DNA from: Paracoccus yibinensis
GTDB taxonomy: Bacteria > Pseudomonadota > Alphaproteobacteria > Rhodobacterales > Rhodobacteraceae
Assembly: GCF_030846195.1 (NCBI RefSeq)
Contig: NZ_JAVCWH010000003.1
Coordinates: 186,001 to 250,000, forward strand
Direction of reading: 5' to 3'
DNA: 64,000 nt
Below are positions 17,530 to 26,792 of this stretch, one piece after another; positions within the stretch are counted from its first letter, which is position 1, and each line of letters starts with the position of its first letter. The notes under the pieces were generated by a model. That model did no database searches. It was not told where the DNA came from and saw only the letters and a program-made list of their open reading frames with translations. Position numbers and translations under genes: made by a program.

Positions 17530-18267
17530 CTATCTGAGTAAAATCACCTCTATCCGGTTATTGGTCGGATCCATGGGGTTCCCGGTCTTGTTCTTGCGGT
17601 CGGCATAGCCTGTAACCCGCTGAATCCGCTGGGCATCGAGGTCGGAACCCTCAAGCAGGCCCCGGACGGCATGTGCGCGGGCATCCGACAGGGGCCAGAC
17701 AGGGGAGTCCACCAGCGTTTCAGGATAGGCCCGGACATGGCCGGAAATGGCGATCTGGTTGCGCGTCTTGGTCAGCACCCTGCCGATGATTCGGGTCAGT
17801 TCGGTCAGAACCGGCTGCGGCTGGCCGGAATCTTCGACAAACAACGGCTGGTCCGTCAGATCACCTAGTTCGATGACCAGCCCCTCGTCCGTCATGCGCG
17901 TGACGACATGGCGCAGCAGGTTGGTCAGTTGCTGCGATTCGCCACCGCTGGCACGAAGCTGACGCTCGATCTCCTCGGCCACCTGCTCCAGCGTAACGTC
18001 GGAGGGTTCCTTGCCCTGCTGTTCGACCCCCTCGCCCGAGGCTCCGGGCGTTCGGACGATGGTGGGGTTGAAATAATCGGCCAAGCCCGAACGCTGTTGT
18101 TCGGTCGTGGCATTCAGCAGCCACATCAGCAGAAAGAATGCCATCATGGCGGTCACGAAATCCGCATAGGCGACCTTCCAGGCGCCGCCATGGTGACCGC
18201 CGTCGCCCGAGGCGGTCACCCGCTTGATCATGATCGTGGGGCCTGCCGCCCCCTTCTGCCTTGCCAT
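17530..18267 (-). CDS. motB: Flagellar stator protein MotB
   Basis: A 245-residue stator subunit that anchors the motor to peptidoglycan. The single membrane helix follows the conserved WKVAYADFVTAMMAFFLLMW pattern near residues 30-49, with the essential proton-binding Asp in YADF. The C-terminal OmpA-like domain includes ISGHVRAYPE and a final NNRIEVILLR. The ATG at 18267 was chosen because MotB proteins start close to the Lys-rich pre-helix segment; upstream codons lack family character. No motA is adjacent in this window. Confidence 0.93.
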   Translation of the reverse strand: MARQKGAAGPTIMIKRVTASGDGGHHGGAWKVAYADFVTAMMAFFLLMWLLNATTEQQRSGLADYFNPTIVRTPGASGEGVEQQGKEPSDVTLEQVAEEIERQLRASGGESQQLTNLLRHVVTRMTDEGLVIELGDLTDQPLFVEDSGQPQPVLTELTRIIGRVLTKTRNQIAISGHVRAYPETLVDSPVWPLSDARAHAVRGLLEGSDLDAQRIQRVTGYADRKNKTGNPMDPTNNRIEVILLR

Positions 18268-18360
18268 TGCACACCGCCATCGATTTCCTGACGGAATGTC
18301 GCGGCAAGTCGGCCCTGGAACAAGCCGACCCCTCAAATGCTAGGCATTATCCCGAAAGGT

Positions 18361-19809
18361 TCAGTCCTTGTGCCAGCCGCTGATGGCCTTGGAGTCCATG
18401 AATTCCTCAAGGCCCATGACGCCGCCCTCGCGGGCGCGGCCCGACATCTTGACCCCGCCGAAGGCCGATCCTGCGCCGCGTGACTGGCCGTTCATCTCTA
18501 CCATGCCGGACCGCAGCCTCCGCGCCACGCGGTTGCGCCGCGCCCCGTCCCCGGACTGGACATAGTTGGTCAGGCCATAGGGCGTGTCGTTGGCGATCTC
18601 GATCGCCTGTTCTTCGGTGTCGAAGGGGATGATCGACAGGACCGGACCGAAGATTTCCTGCTGGGCGATGGTCATGTCATTGCTGACATCGGCGAAAACG
18701 GTCGGGCGGACGAAATAGCCGCGGTTCACCCCTTCCGGCAGGCCGGTGCCGCCCGCGACAAGGCGCGCGCCTTCGTCGATGCCCTTCTGGATCAGATCCT
18801 GGATCTTGTCCCACTGCTGCTTGCTGACCACCGGACCGATATGCTTGCCCGGCTGATGGGCGCTTGCGACCTGCGTTTCCTGGGCGACCTTGGCCGCCGT
18901 CTCGACGGCCTGGTCATAGACCGACCGTTCGACCAGCATCCGGGTCGGCGCGTTGCAGGACTGGCCGCTGTTATAGAAGCAATGCCGCGCGCCGCGCACC
19001 ACGGCCTTGTCGTCGGCATCGGCAAAGACGATGTTGGCCCCCTTGCCACCCAGTTCCAGCACCACCTTCTTCAACGTGTCGGCCGCAGCCTTGGTGATCG
19101 CGATCCCGGCGCGGGTGGATCCGGTGAAGCTGATCATGTCCACGTCCTTGTGTGTGGAAAGCTGTGTGCCCACCCCCGGCCCGTCGCCGTTCACCAGGTT
19201 GAAGACACCCTTGGGCAGGCCCGCCTCGTCCACGATCTCGGCAAAGAGCATAGAGGACAGGGGCGCGATCTCGGAGGGCTTCAGGACACAGGTATCGCCT
19301 GCCAGGATCGCCGGGATCACCTTCAGCGTCACCTGGTTCATCGGCCAGTTCCAGGGCGTGATCAGGCCGACCACGCCGACAGGCTCCCACGCGACCATCG
19401 AGGTGGGGGCATGGTCCCCAAGCGGACGGATGAACTCGAAATCCTTGAATGCCTTGATGAAGTTCTCGATATGATAGGTTCCGGCAGCCACCTGGTCGCC
19501 CAGGGACATGTCCTGTGGCGCGCCCATCTCGTGGCTGATGGCCCAGGCCATGTCCTGCGCCCTGCGGTTGTAGATCTCGAGGATCTTCTCGACATGGGCC
19601 AGCCGCTCGCCCGGTTCCGTCCGAGACCATCCTGACAAAGCGGCCTTGGCGGCCGACACTGCCCGGTCCGTATCGGCCTGGTCGCCCAGGCTGATGACCG
19701 CCACCGCTTCCTCGGTCGAGGGGTCGATCACCTCGAGATCATTGGCCCGCTGGGGATCCACCCATGCCCCGTCGATATAGAACTTGCGCTTGTCCAGAAG
19801 CTCGGTCAT
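18361..19809 (-). CDS. Aldehyde dehydrogenase family protein
   Basis: A 482-residue NAD(P)-dependent aldehyde dehydrogenase. It carries the Rossmann segment TPWNWPMNQVTLKVIPAIL, VLKPSEIAP, the general-base Glu in VLELGGKGANIV near residue 250 and the catalytic Cys in NSGQSCNAPTRM near residue 285. The start at 19809 (MTELLDKRKFYIDGAW) fits the family; the frame continues upstream without homology character. The physiological aldehyde cannot be told from sequence. It is divergent from the peroxiredoxin gene, 154 bases apart. Confidence 0.95.
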   Translation of the reverse strand: MTELLDKRKFYIDGAWVDPQRANDLEVIDPSTEEAVAVISLGDQADTDRAVSAAKAALSGWSRTEPGERLAHVEKILEIYNRRAQDMAWAISHEMGAPQDMSLGDQVAAGTYHIENFIKAFKDFEFIRPLGDHAPTSMVAWEPVGVVGLITPWNWPMNQVTLKVIPAILAGDTCVLKPSEIAPLSSMLFAEIVDEAGLPKGVFNLVNGDGPGVGTQLSTHKDVDMISFTGSTRAGIAITKAAADTLKKVVLELGGKGANIVFADADDKAVVRGARHCFYNSGQSCNAPTRMLVERSVYDQAVETAAKVAQETQVASAHQPGKHIGPVVSKQQWDKIQDLIQKGIDEGARLVAGGTGLPEGVNRGYFVRPTVFADVSNDMTIAQQEIFGPVLSIIPFDTEEQAIEIANDTPYGLTNYVQSGDGARRNRVARRLRSGMVEMNGQSRGAGSAFGGVKMSGRAREGGVMGLEEFMDSKAISGWHKD

Positions 19810-19963
19810 CGCGATCTCTCCAATCCAATTGGCGACAAGGTGAAGCGGCGGCAAGACCTGCGCAACCCTTGTTAAATCTCGATTCAAACCATCGATAAAA
19901 CTCTGGCATTCCTGCCGCTTTGACCTATCTTGCCCGAAATTCCCGATTTGAAGGAAGCGGCCC

Positions 19964-20620
19964 ATGTCCCTGCGCATCAATGACATTGCCCCCGATTTCA
20001 CCGCCCCCTCGACCGAGGGCGAGATTCGGTTCCACGACTGGCTGGGCGACAGCTATGGCATCATCTTCAGCCATCCGCGCGACTTCACGCCTGTCTGCAC
20101 GACCGAATTCGGCGTCGTCGCCCAGTTGATCCCCGAATTCGAAAAACGCAGCACCAAGGTTCTTGGCGTCTCGGTTGATTCGGTCGAGGACCATGGAAAG
20201 TGGAAGCGCGACATCGAGGCCGTGGCCGGCGCCTCGGCCGATTTCGCGATGATCGACGACCGGGACCTGGCGGTGGCCAAGGCCTATGACATGCTGCCGG
20301 CGGACCACTACCTGCCCTCCGAAGGACGCACGCCGGCCCATTCCGCAACGGTGCGCAGCGTCTTCATCATTGGTCCCGACAAGAAGATCCGGCTGACCAT
20401 GACCTATCCGATGTCGATCGGCCGGAACTTCGCCGAGATCCTGCGCACCCTGGATGCCGTGCAGAAGACCGACGGCGTGCCCATCGCTACGCCTGCAAAC
20501 TGGATGCCGGGACAGGACGTGATCGTGGCCCTGGCGCTTGACGACAAGGCGGCCGAGGAACGCTATGGCCCCCTGGACATCAAGCTGCCCTATCTGCGCT
20601 TTACCAAGGATCCGGCCTGA
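19964..20620 (+). CDS. 1-Cys peroxiredoxin (Prx6 type)
   Basis: This 218-residue thiol peroxidase reduces hydrogen peroxide and organic peroxides. The active-site segment HPRDFTPVCTTEFG places the peroxidatic Cys at residue 45, and no second resolving Cys in the 2-Cys position is seen. The C-terminal extension after residue 160 (TPANWMPGQDVI) is typical of Prx6. GAAGGAAG precedes the ATG. Its TGA stop is immediately adjacent to the TGA of the convergent GT25 gene (together TGATCA), so no terminator lies between them. Confidence 0.95.
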   Translation: MSLRINDIAPDFTAPSTEGEIRFHDWLGDSYGIIFSHPRDFTPVCTTEFGVVAQLIPEFEKRSTKVLGVSVDSVEDHGKWKRDIEAVAGASADFAMIDDRDLAVAKAYDMLPADHYLPSEGRTPAHSATVRSVFIIGPDKKIRLTMTYPMSIGRNFAEILRTLDAVQKTDGVPIATPANWMPGQDVIVALALDDKAAEERYGPLDIKLPYLRFTKDPA

Positions 20621-21445
20621 TCAGGGATCCAGGTCCGCGGCCTTGCGGCGACGCGCCAAATCGCGCTTATGACGCCAGGCGATCAGCTTGTTCACGATCT
20701 GCCGGCGCTGCTTGATCAGCCCGTAAAGAGGGTGCCGCCCCTGGGCCGAACGCTTGCCCTGGCCGTCCTCGATATCGCTTTCCGCGCCGGTTGTCGTGAC
20801 CAAGGGCGGCCAGACCGCCAGCCCGCTGTCGCTGCGGGTCAGCCAGTGACGGAAATGATTGTCCACGCCCCGCGTGATGCGGTCGTGGCTGCGCACAAAG
20901 GTTTCCGCCCCCTTCCGCGACCAGATCAGCGCCGTGGCCGTCATCGGAAAGTAGTGGGCGCGGGTCAGTTCGTGATGCCGCCCGGCAACCCTGAAATCCA
21001 TGACCGGAGTATAGATCTTGTGCTGGGGCGAGCCGAGATTGATCAGATCCCAGTCGCCATTATGGCGGTCCAGCCAGTCCAGAAGAACGGCGATCCCTTC
21101 GGCAAAGCCGGGCTTCAGTTGAACGTCGTCTTCGAGCACCATCCCCCATGGGGCACCACTATCCAGAATGCGACGCGCGCCATCCAGATGGCTGAGATAG
21201 CAGCCGATCTCGCCCCCGCGCAGGGGCCGGCCCATATAGGCCATCGCACCTGCGGGATCGTAGTCGGGAAATTCGTCCATCCGCAGCACCCTGCCGTCGA
21301 ATGCCGGGACGCGCTCGAAGGCTATACCCTCGTCGGCCAGTTGCCGCGTGGCAGAACGAAGACGTTCGTCAGAACCGTCAAGATTGATGAGGTAAACGGG
21401 ACACCGTGTCCCACCCCCCTGATGACCAGAACCGCGATCCGCCAC
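20621..21445 (-). CDS. Glycosyltransferase family 25 (LPS-type)
   Basis: The protein has the GT25 pattern: CPVYLINLDGSDERL near the N-terminus, EIGCYLSHLDGARRIL, then the metal-binding MVLEDDVQL near residue 105. Enzymes of this family add sugars to lipopolysaccharide. No ATG fits; I choose the GTG at 21445, one base after the stop of the upstream gene, giving 274 residues. A longer frame to 21547 would overlap the upstream gene by 100 bases. The Lys/Arg-rich C-terminus suggests membrane contact. It is the last gene of a three-gene minus-strand set. Confidence 0.85.
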   Translation of the reverse strand: MADRGSGHQGGGTRCPVYLINLDGSDERLRSATRQLADEGIAFERVPAFDGRVLRMDEFPDYDPAGAMAYMGRPLRGGEIGCYLSHLDGARRILDSGAPWGMVLEDDVQLKPGFAEGIAVLLDWLDRHNGDWDLINLGSPQHKIYTPVMDFRVAGRHHELTRAHYFPMTATALIWSRKGAETFVRSHDRITRGVDNHFRHWLTRSDSGLAVWPPLVTTTGAESDIEDGQGKRSAQGRHPLYGLIKQRRQIVNKLIAWRHKRDLARRRKAADLDP

Positions 21446-21446
21446 G

Positions 21447-22202
21447 TCAGGATGTCCCGGCAGTGTCGTCCCACCATCCGGTCCGGTCGCGGTGGTGAAG
21501 CGCCCGCAGCCGGGCAAAGGCCGTGTCGTTGACCTGCATCCGGTCATAGATGGTCTTGAGGATCAGCCCGACTGCCCCGGCCGCGAAAAACGGCTCCAGC
21601 CGCCAGTACATGTTGCGCAGGGTATCGTCCGTGCCGACGGTAAAGACCGATGTTCCCTCGAACAGCGGGACCAGGTCGGTCTGAAGTTTCTCGATCCGGT
21701 CGGGCAGTGGCGCCAAGGCCTCTGCTCCGTGGATGTAACGGTCCGATTCCGCGATCTTTACCGTATTTGCCAGCATCGAGGCCATCATCCCGATCGCGCG
21801 GTCCTGAGGATCCGTGCCGTGGTCGGCAAAGGTATCGGCAGCAGAAATCAGCCAGCGGAGGTTCAGGTTCCGGCACAGAAACTCGGCCTCTTGCGACCAA
21901 AGCGCAGCGAAGGCGGCCAGGCTTTCGGTCAACCGCACCTCGCGGCGGATCAGGACGATCAGCGTTGCGTGATGCAGAAGAAGCTCGGACTGGCCGGAAA
22001 ACTCGCTTCTCAGGTTGGCCAGGTGCCGGTCCAGCGACTTTACCGATCCGCGCGTCTGCACCGCCTCGCCCGCATTGACGATGCGACCGCGCATCGCGGC
22101 AAGGTCGGGATCGGCGACGACATGGCGCCGTCCGCCCCAGCGTTTGCGATGCTGGTTGAGCGAGAAGAACCGCTCGAACCGCGATTTCCGGCGCGTGACC
22201 AT
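21447..22202 (-). CDS. Unknown protein between two glycosyltransferase genes
   Basis: This 251-residue soluble protein has a basic N-terminus (MVTRRKSRFERFFSLNQHRK), is largely helical in character and has no motif I recognise; there is no signal peptide or membrane segment. The ATG at 22202 nearly abuts the TAG of the upstream gene (22204-22206), and the downstream GT25 gene starts one base after its own stop. This tight packing implies a shared function, perhaps surface glycan modification, but that is inference from location. Confidence 0.75.
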   Translation of the reverse strand: MVTRRKSRFERFFSLNQHRKRWGGRRHVVADPDLAAMRGRIVNAGEAVQTRGSVKSLDRHLANLRSEFSGQSELLLHHATLIVLIRREVRLTESLAAFAALWSQEAEFLCRNLNLRWLISAADTFADHGTDPQDRAIGMMASMLANTVKIAESDRYIHGAEALAPLPDRIEKLQTDLVPLFEGTSVFTVGTDDTLRNMYWRLEPFFAAGAVGLILKTIYDRMQVNDTAFARLRALHHRDRTGWWDDTAGTS

Positions 22203-22203
22203 C

Positions 22204-23100
22204 CTAGTCCCGCCCTGACACGACCGCATCCAGCCGCCCATCGAAACCGAAATCATAGGACGCCAGGGCGACGCGATAACCCGCGCTCAGATCATCGGTA
22301 CCGATCTCGTTCCTGGGCCGCTCCGAGGCGTTGATATAGGCCTTGAGTTTGCGCGAAGCCTGTTTCTGGTCGATGAAGGGGCGGATCTTGCGACGGGTCG
22401 GATAATAGAAAAGCTGATCTCTCAGGTCGCGGATCCTGGGCCGCGGCGTCCGGGAAATGCCGCTGTTCAGCCACTGGCTTGCCATTGCCCCATCGCGGGC
22501 GGTGCGAAACCAGGCAAGGCTGAACAGCACCTGGTCCCACACATTGGGGTGTTCGTCGCACAGCCGGACCCATTCGGCCAGCAGCCTGCCCACCACCGGC
22601 GTCGTGTTGAGATAGATGAGATACGAGATGTCTTCCCAGCCATCGCGGCGGACAAAGGCCACGTCGAAGGGGTTGCCCATCAGAAAGCTGGGCGTCCGCA
22701 GGATCGCGGCATCGGCGTCGATCCAGCAGATAGGACGGTCGCTTTCATTCCAGACTGTCTGAATCACCCGTGCCTTCAGACCGGTATTGGCGACCCAGGA
22801 ACCGCGTGAGGCTACCGGCTCGATCCGGTGCGGCAGGCCGTGCCGGTCAAGGGATGCGCGCAGATCGGCGGCAAGGTCTTCATAGGGGGTGCCGGTGGTG
22901 TAATAGGACACGAACAGCGGCGGTTCGCCCCGTGCGGTTTCATAAAGCCCGATTTCCCCGCGAAGGTCGGTCGTGCAGGCCAGATCGACGGAGCCGGGAC
23001 GCCGCAAGTGCGCCAGAATCCTGCCCTGCGGCTGGCTCAAAGCCTCGGGCAGCGGCCGCACGGAAAGTCCCGCCCCGGCCAGATAGTCTGAAACATTCAT
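22204..23100 (-). CDS. Putative glycosyltransferase with DxD motif
   Basis: A 298-residue protein. The stretch RPICWIDADAAIL near residues 122-134 looks like the metal-binding DxD site of nucleotide-sugar transferases, preceded by GSWVANTGLKARVIQ and followed by a segment (DVAFVRRDGWEDISYLIYLN) like that of enzymes that position a sugar acceptor. No signal peptide is visible. It is the first gene of the coupled set with the unknown protein and the GT25 enzyme. The glycosyltransferase call is moderate; donor and acceptor are unknown. Confidence 0.65.
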   Translation of the reverse strand: MNVSDYLAGAGLSVRPLPEALSQPQGRILAHLRRPGSVDLACTTDLRGEIGLYETARGEPPLFVSYYTTGTPYEDLAADLRASLDRHGLPHRIEPVASRGSWVANTGLKARVIQTVWNESDRPICWIDADAAILRTPSFLMGNPFDVAFVRRDGWEDISYLIYLNTTPVVGRLLAEWVRLCDEHPNVWDQVLFSLAWFRTARDGAMASQWLNSGISRTPRPRIRDLRDQLFYYPTRRKIRPFIDQKQASRKLKAYINASERPRNEIGTDDLSAGYRVALASYDFGFDGRLDAVVSGRD

Positions 23101-23172
23101 GCGCGCCCTGCCCTGCTGTGCGGGTCAGGTGTTGCAGCAGAAAGGATGGCTGTCAATCGGTGGGGCGGGATC

Positions 23173-23200
23173 AAAAAAGGCCCCGCCGATGCGGGGCCTT
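23173..23200 (-). terminator. Rho-independent terminator of pnp
   Basis: Read on the minus strand: AAGGCCCCGC, ATCG, GCGGGGCC followed by six T. A strong GC stem with a T-run 20 bases after the pnp stop. Confidence 0.93.
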
Positions 23201-23219
23201 CCAGTGTTTTTCGAAAGGA

Positions 23220-25364
23220 TCAGCCCTCGGCCGCTTCTTCCTTGGCTTCGGTGATTTCCTGGCCGGTTTCCTGGTCCACCATCTTCATGCCCAGGCGGAC
23301 CTTGCCGCGGTCGTCGAAGCCCAGCAGCTTGACCTTGACCTCCTGGCCTTCCTTCAGGACCTCGTTGGGATGGTTCAGGCGCTTGTTGGCGATCTGGGAC
23401 ACGTGGACCAGGCCGTCGCGCTTGCCGAAGAAGTTCACGAAGGCGCCGAAATCGACCAGCTTGACGACCTTGCCGGTATAGATCCTGCCTTCTTCCGGCT
23501 CGGCCACGATCGAATAGATCATGTCATAGGCCTTCTTGATCGAATCGGCATTGGCCGAGGCGATCTTGATGGTGCCGTCGTCGTTGATGTCCACCTTGGC
23601 GCCCGAGGTTTCCACGATCTCGCGGATGACCTTGCCGCCCGAACCGATCACCTCGCGGATCTTGTCGGTCGGGATCTGCATGGTCTCGATGCGCGGCGCA
23701 TGGGCCGAGAACTCGCGGCGGCCTTCGGACAGGGCCTTGGCCATCTCGCCCAGGATGTGCAGACGGCCTTCCTTGGCTTGCGCCAGGGCCTGTTCCATGA
23801 TGGCGGGCGTGATCCCCGCGACCTTGATGTCCATCTGCAAGGACGTGATGCCTTCAGCGGTGCCCGCGACCTTGAAGTCCATGTCGCCCAGGTGATCCTC
23901 ATCCCCCAGGATGTCGGTCAGGACCGCCCAGTTGTCGGCATCCTCCAGCACCAGGCCCATGGCCACGCCGGCGACCGGCGCCTTCAGCGGAACACCCGCG
24001 TCCATCATCGCCAGCGAACCGCCGCAGACCGACGCCATCGAAGACGAGCCGTTGGACTCGGTGATCTCGGACACGACGCGGATCGTATAGGGGAAGTCGG
24101 TCGGCGCGGGCAGCACGGCCTGAAGGGCGCGCCAGGCCAGCTTGCCATGGCCGATCTCGCGGCGGCCGGGGCTGCCGACGCGGCCAACCTCGCCCACCGA
24201 ATAGGGCGGGAAGTTGTAGTGCAGCAGGAAGTTCGACCGGAAATTGCCATGCAGCGCGTCGATGATCTGTTCGTCATCGCCGGTGCCCAGCGTGGTCACG
24301 ACCAGGGCCTGCGTCTCGCCGCGGGTGAACAGCGCCGAACCATGGGTGCGCGGCAGGATGCCGACCTCGCTCTCGATGGCGCGCACCGTGCGGTTGTCAC
24401 GGCCGTCGATCCGGGCGCCGCCACGGATGATGTCCCCGCGCAGGATGCCGGATTCCAGCTTTTTCAGCGCCGAACCCAGGTTCGGATCGGCCAGTTCTTC
24501 CTCGGACAGGCTGGCGACGATCTTTTCGCGCACCGCCTGGATCGAATCGCGGCGATCGGACTTGTCGACGATGCCGTAAGCAGTGCGCATCTCGGCTTCG
24601 CCCAGTTCCTTCACGCGGGCATAAAGCGTGCCGTAATCCGGCGACTGGAAGTCGAAGGGCTCCTTGGCGGCCACCTCGGCCAGGTCGATGATCAGGTCGA
24701 TCACGGGCTGCATCGCCTCATGGCCGAACTTGACGGCGCCCAGCATCTCCTCCTCGGTCAGCTCATAGGCTTCCGATTCGACCATCATCACGGCATCTTT
24801 CGTGCCGGCGACGACCAGGTCCAGGCGCTGTTCCGGGTTGGCGCGCAGGTTGTCCATGTCGGACACTTCGGGGTTCAGCACATACTGGCCGTTCACGAAG
24901 CCCACGCGGGCCGCGCCGATCGGACCCATGAAGGGAACGCCGGAAATGGTCAGGGCGGCAGATGCCGCGATCATCGCAACGATGTCGGGATCGTTGACCA
25001 GGTCATGCGACAGGACCGTGCACATGACCAAGGTTTCGTTCTTGAATCCCGGCGCGAACAGCGGGCGGCAGGGCCGGTCGATCAGACGCGCGGTCAGCGT
25101 CTCCTTCTCGGTCGGGCGAGCCTCGCGCTTGAAGAAGCCGCCGGGGATCTTGCCGGCAGCATAGTATTTTTCCTGATAGTGGACCGTCAGCGGGAAGAAA
25201 TCCTGCCCGGGCTTCGGTTCTTTCGCGAAGGTCACGTTGGCCATGACGCTGGTCTCGCCCAGGGTGGCGATCACCGTGCCGTCGGCCTGACGGGCAACCT
25301 TGCCCGTTTCCAGCGTGAGCGTTTCCTGGCCCCACTGGATAGATTTCTTCACTTCATCAAACAT
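23220..25364 (-). CDS. pnp: Polyribonucleotide nucleotidyltransferase (PNPase)
   Basis: This phosphorolytic 3'-5' exoribonuclease is a core enzyme of mRNA decay. The 714 residues contain two RNase PH domains, a helical linker, a KH domain ([17 protein letters not shown] near residue 565) and an S1 domain ([20 protein letters not shown] near residue 625). The start [13 protein letters not shown] at 25364 is the family start; an in-frame upstream codon at 25400 adds residues without similarity. The C-terminus is short and acidic. In many bacteria rpsO lies directly upstream; here one gene separates them. Confidence 0.98.
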   Translation of the reverse strand: MFDEVKKSIQWGQETLTLETGKVARQADGTVIATLGETSVMANVTFAKEPKPGQDFFPLTVHYQEKYYAAGKIPGGFFKREARPTEKETLTARLIDRPCRPLFAPGFKNETLVMCTVLSHDLVNDPDIVAMIAASAALTISGVPFMGPIGAARVGFVNGQYVLNPEVSDMDNLRANPEQRLDLVVAGTKDAVMMVESEAYELTEEEMLGAVKFGHEAMQPVIDLIIDLAEVAAKEPFDFQSPDYGTLYARVKELGEAEMRTAYGIVDKSDRRDSIQAVREKIVASLSEEELADPNLGSALKKLESGILRGDIIRGGARIDGRDNRTVRAIESEVGILPRTHGSALFTRGETQALVVTTLGTGDDEQIIDALHGNFRSNFLLHYNFPPYSVGEVGRVGSPGRREIGHGKLAWRALQAVLPAPTDFPYTIRVVSEITESNGSSSMASVCGGSLAMMDAGVPLKAPVAGVAMGLVLEDADNWAVLTDILGDEDHLGDMDFKVAGTAEGITSLQMDIKVAGITPAIMEQALAQAKEGRLHILGEMAKALSEGRREFSAHAPRIETMQIPTDKIREVIGSGGKVIREIVETSGAKVDINDDGTIKIASANADSIKKAYDMIYSIVAEPEEGRIYTGKVVKLVDFGAFVNFFGKRDGLVHVSQIANKRLNHPNEVLKEGQEVKVKLLGFDDRGKVRLGMKMVDQETGQEITEAKEEAAEG

Positions 25365-25602
25365 CTGGTTTCCTCTGGGCCGCGCCAGCCCTCTGGCCAC
25401 GCCCGTGTCCTATGGCGACCCCATTGCCGCCGCCCCTATCCTTCGCATGTGCCCCGGGGCATGGGCGTCACGTCACAGATGGCGGGGCCTTACAGGAAAA
25501 CAAGGGGTTTGGGAAGTGGGACGGGCGGCGCGCGGCGGCCAGGGGCCGGAAAGGCCGGGCGACCGGCAGGCCAAGGGAATGCCGCATGACCCGCCACGAC
25601 AA

Positions 25603-25629
25603 ACGCCCGTGGCCGAAGGCAACGGGCGT
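25603..25629 (-). terminator. Hairpin downstream of the 185-residue unknown gene
   Basis: Minus strand: ACGCCCGT, an eleven-base loop, ACGGGCG, then TTTG. The T-run is short, so termination may be partial. The rest of the 295-base gap between this gene and pnp (25365-25659) shows no gene and must hold any pnp promoter. Confidence 0.6.
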
Positions 25630-25659
25630 CTTCCTGGTGTTCCGGGCAAGGACCTGTCG

Positions 25660-26217
25660 TCAAGCATCGTCCTTGCGGTCGGGTGCGGCCTGAACGAAGG
25701 GCTGCGCGGCGGTGTGTTCGGCCACCTCTTTCTCGGCCGGGTCCGCCTGTGGCGTGACCTTGAGCCTCTCGACCAGATCCAGCAGCTTCCCGCGTTCCAT
25801 CCCGCGGATGGCCCAGGCACGGGCGCGTTCCTCCTCGGACGGATCGCTTGGGGCAAGTTCCCGGCTGACCACCGGGGCGGCTTTCTCCTCGGCAGGCTTG
25901 TCGGTCATCGATGCCCCGCGGGCCGCACCCGACGATGCGCCGGCAGACGTGACGGGCGTCTGCGCGGCCGCATCCTGGGCAGGCGAAGCCGATGCCGCGG
26001 ATTGGGCCGCGGCCGCTTCTTCGACCTGTTGCAGCGCCTTGTCGGACAAATCGAATACAACGCCTTCGGACTGATCGACGCCGGGCTGCGTTGCCGCCTG
26101 CTGCGCGGCAGCCTGGGCTTCAGCCGCGCTTCTTGCCACGGAGCTTTCAGAGGCTGCATTGGACGCTGCCGGACTTAGCAGGGGGTTCAGAACGGGTTTC
26201 AAGATACCAAGTACCAT
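25660..26217 (-). CDS. Unknown Ala-rich protein between rpsO and pnp
   Basis: A 185-residue protein with a strong ribosome binding site (AAAAAGGAG). The N-terminus MVLGILKPVLNPLLSPAAS is weakly hydrophobic but has no clear signal cleavage; the middle (residues 20-110) is low-complexity Ala, Gln and Ser; a charged C-terminal part contains EEERARAWAIRGMERGKLLDLVERLKV, probably a helix. No family recognised. A perfect TTAA-N7-TTAA lies 76 bases upstream, pointing to its own, possibly CtrA-controlled, promoter. It separates rpsO from pnp. Confidence 0.75.
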   Translation of the reverse strand: MVLGILKPVLNPLLSPAASNAASESSVARSAAEAQAAAQQAATQPGVDQSEGVVFDLSDKALQQVEEAAAAQSAASASPAQDAAAQTPVTSAGASSGAARGASMTDKPAEEKAAPVVSRELAPSDPSEEERARAWAIRGMERGKLLDLVERLKVTPQADPAEKEVAEHTAAQPFVQAAPDRKDDA

Positions 26218-26292
26218 TCGCGACTCCTTTTTACTGACAGCTTATTTTTTAAGCTGCAGGTCAAAGGGATCTACCAAAAAGCCTGTCGTATT

Positions 26293-26307
26293 TTAACGAA
26301 GTGTTAA
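26293..26307 (-). promoter_or_regulatory. Perfect TTAA-N7-TTAA (CtrA-type) site
   Basis: TTAA, CGAAGTG, TTAA: an exact match to the full CtrA consensus. It lies in the rpsO to unknown-gene gap, 76 bases upstream of the unknown gene and beyond the rpsO terminator, so it most likely acts on the unknown gene. Confidence 0.5.
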
Positions 26308-26331
26308 CCCCTTCAAGGCGCTGAAACGAAA

Positions 26332-26360
26332 AGCGCCCGCAGCCTGGGGCTGCGGGCGCT
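26332..26360 (-). terminator. Rho-independent terminator of rpsO
   Basis: A thirteen-base perfect stem (AGCGCCCGCAGCC with its complement) and a three-base loop, followed on the minus strand by TTTTC. It lies 23 bases past the rpsO stop. Confidence 0.92.
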
Positions 26361-26382
26361 TGCCTGTCCAGACGGTCTGCGA

Positions 26383-26652
26383 TCAGCGGCGCAGGCCCAG
26401 CTTGCCGATCAGGTCGGTATAGCGGGCTTCGTCCTTCTTCTTCAGATAGTCCAGCAGCTTGCGGCGCTGCGCGACCAGCTTGAGAAGGCCACGACGAGAG
26501 TGGTTATCCTTCTTGTGGGTCTTGAAATGCTCGGTCAGGGTGGCGATGCGCGACGACAGGATCGCCACCTGCACCTCGGGCGAACCGGTATCGCCGGCGG
26601 CGGTGCCGAATTCCTTGATGACGCGGGCTTTTTCTTCGACGGTGATCGACAT
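26383..26652 (-). CDS. rpsO: 30S ribosomal protein S15
   Basis: A primary 16S rRNA binding protein of 89 residues, the normal length. The sequence shows the S15 signature: [19 protein letters not shown] followed by [12 protein letters not shown] and [20 protein letters not shown] lies upstream of the ATG. The gene is single: a strong terminator follows it, and the RTX gene lies 140 bases upstream. The usual neighbour truB is not upstream here. Confidence 0.99.
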   Translation of the reverse strand: MSITVEEKARVIKEFGTAAGDTGSPEVQVAILSSRIATLTEHFKTHKKDNHSRRGLLKLVAQRRKLLDYLKKKDEARYTDLIGKLGLRR

Positions 26653-26792
26653 CGGGGTCTCCTTTCAAAAAGGGATTATGGCGCAGGCCGGGATGTCGTC
26701 CAGCACTGGCCCGTGGAGCATCCGCCCGGCAGAGCGGAACGGATGCGCGCCAATACAGGAAAAGCGCGATCAGGGAAAGGGGTTTCGCAGCC

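Noticed and set aside
22770..25589. Very long open frame (939 codons) antisense to pnp and its neighbour
   Set aside because: It lies opposite real genes; its His/Arg/Asp/Leu-rich composition is the usual product of reading GC-rich coding sequence backwards. The same applies to 27-2249, 31559-34522 and 45283-47541.
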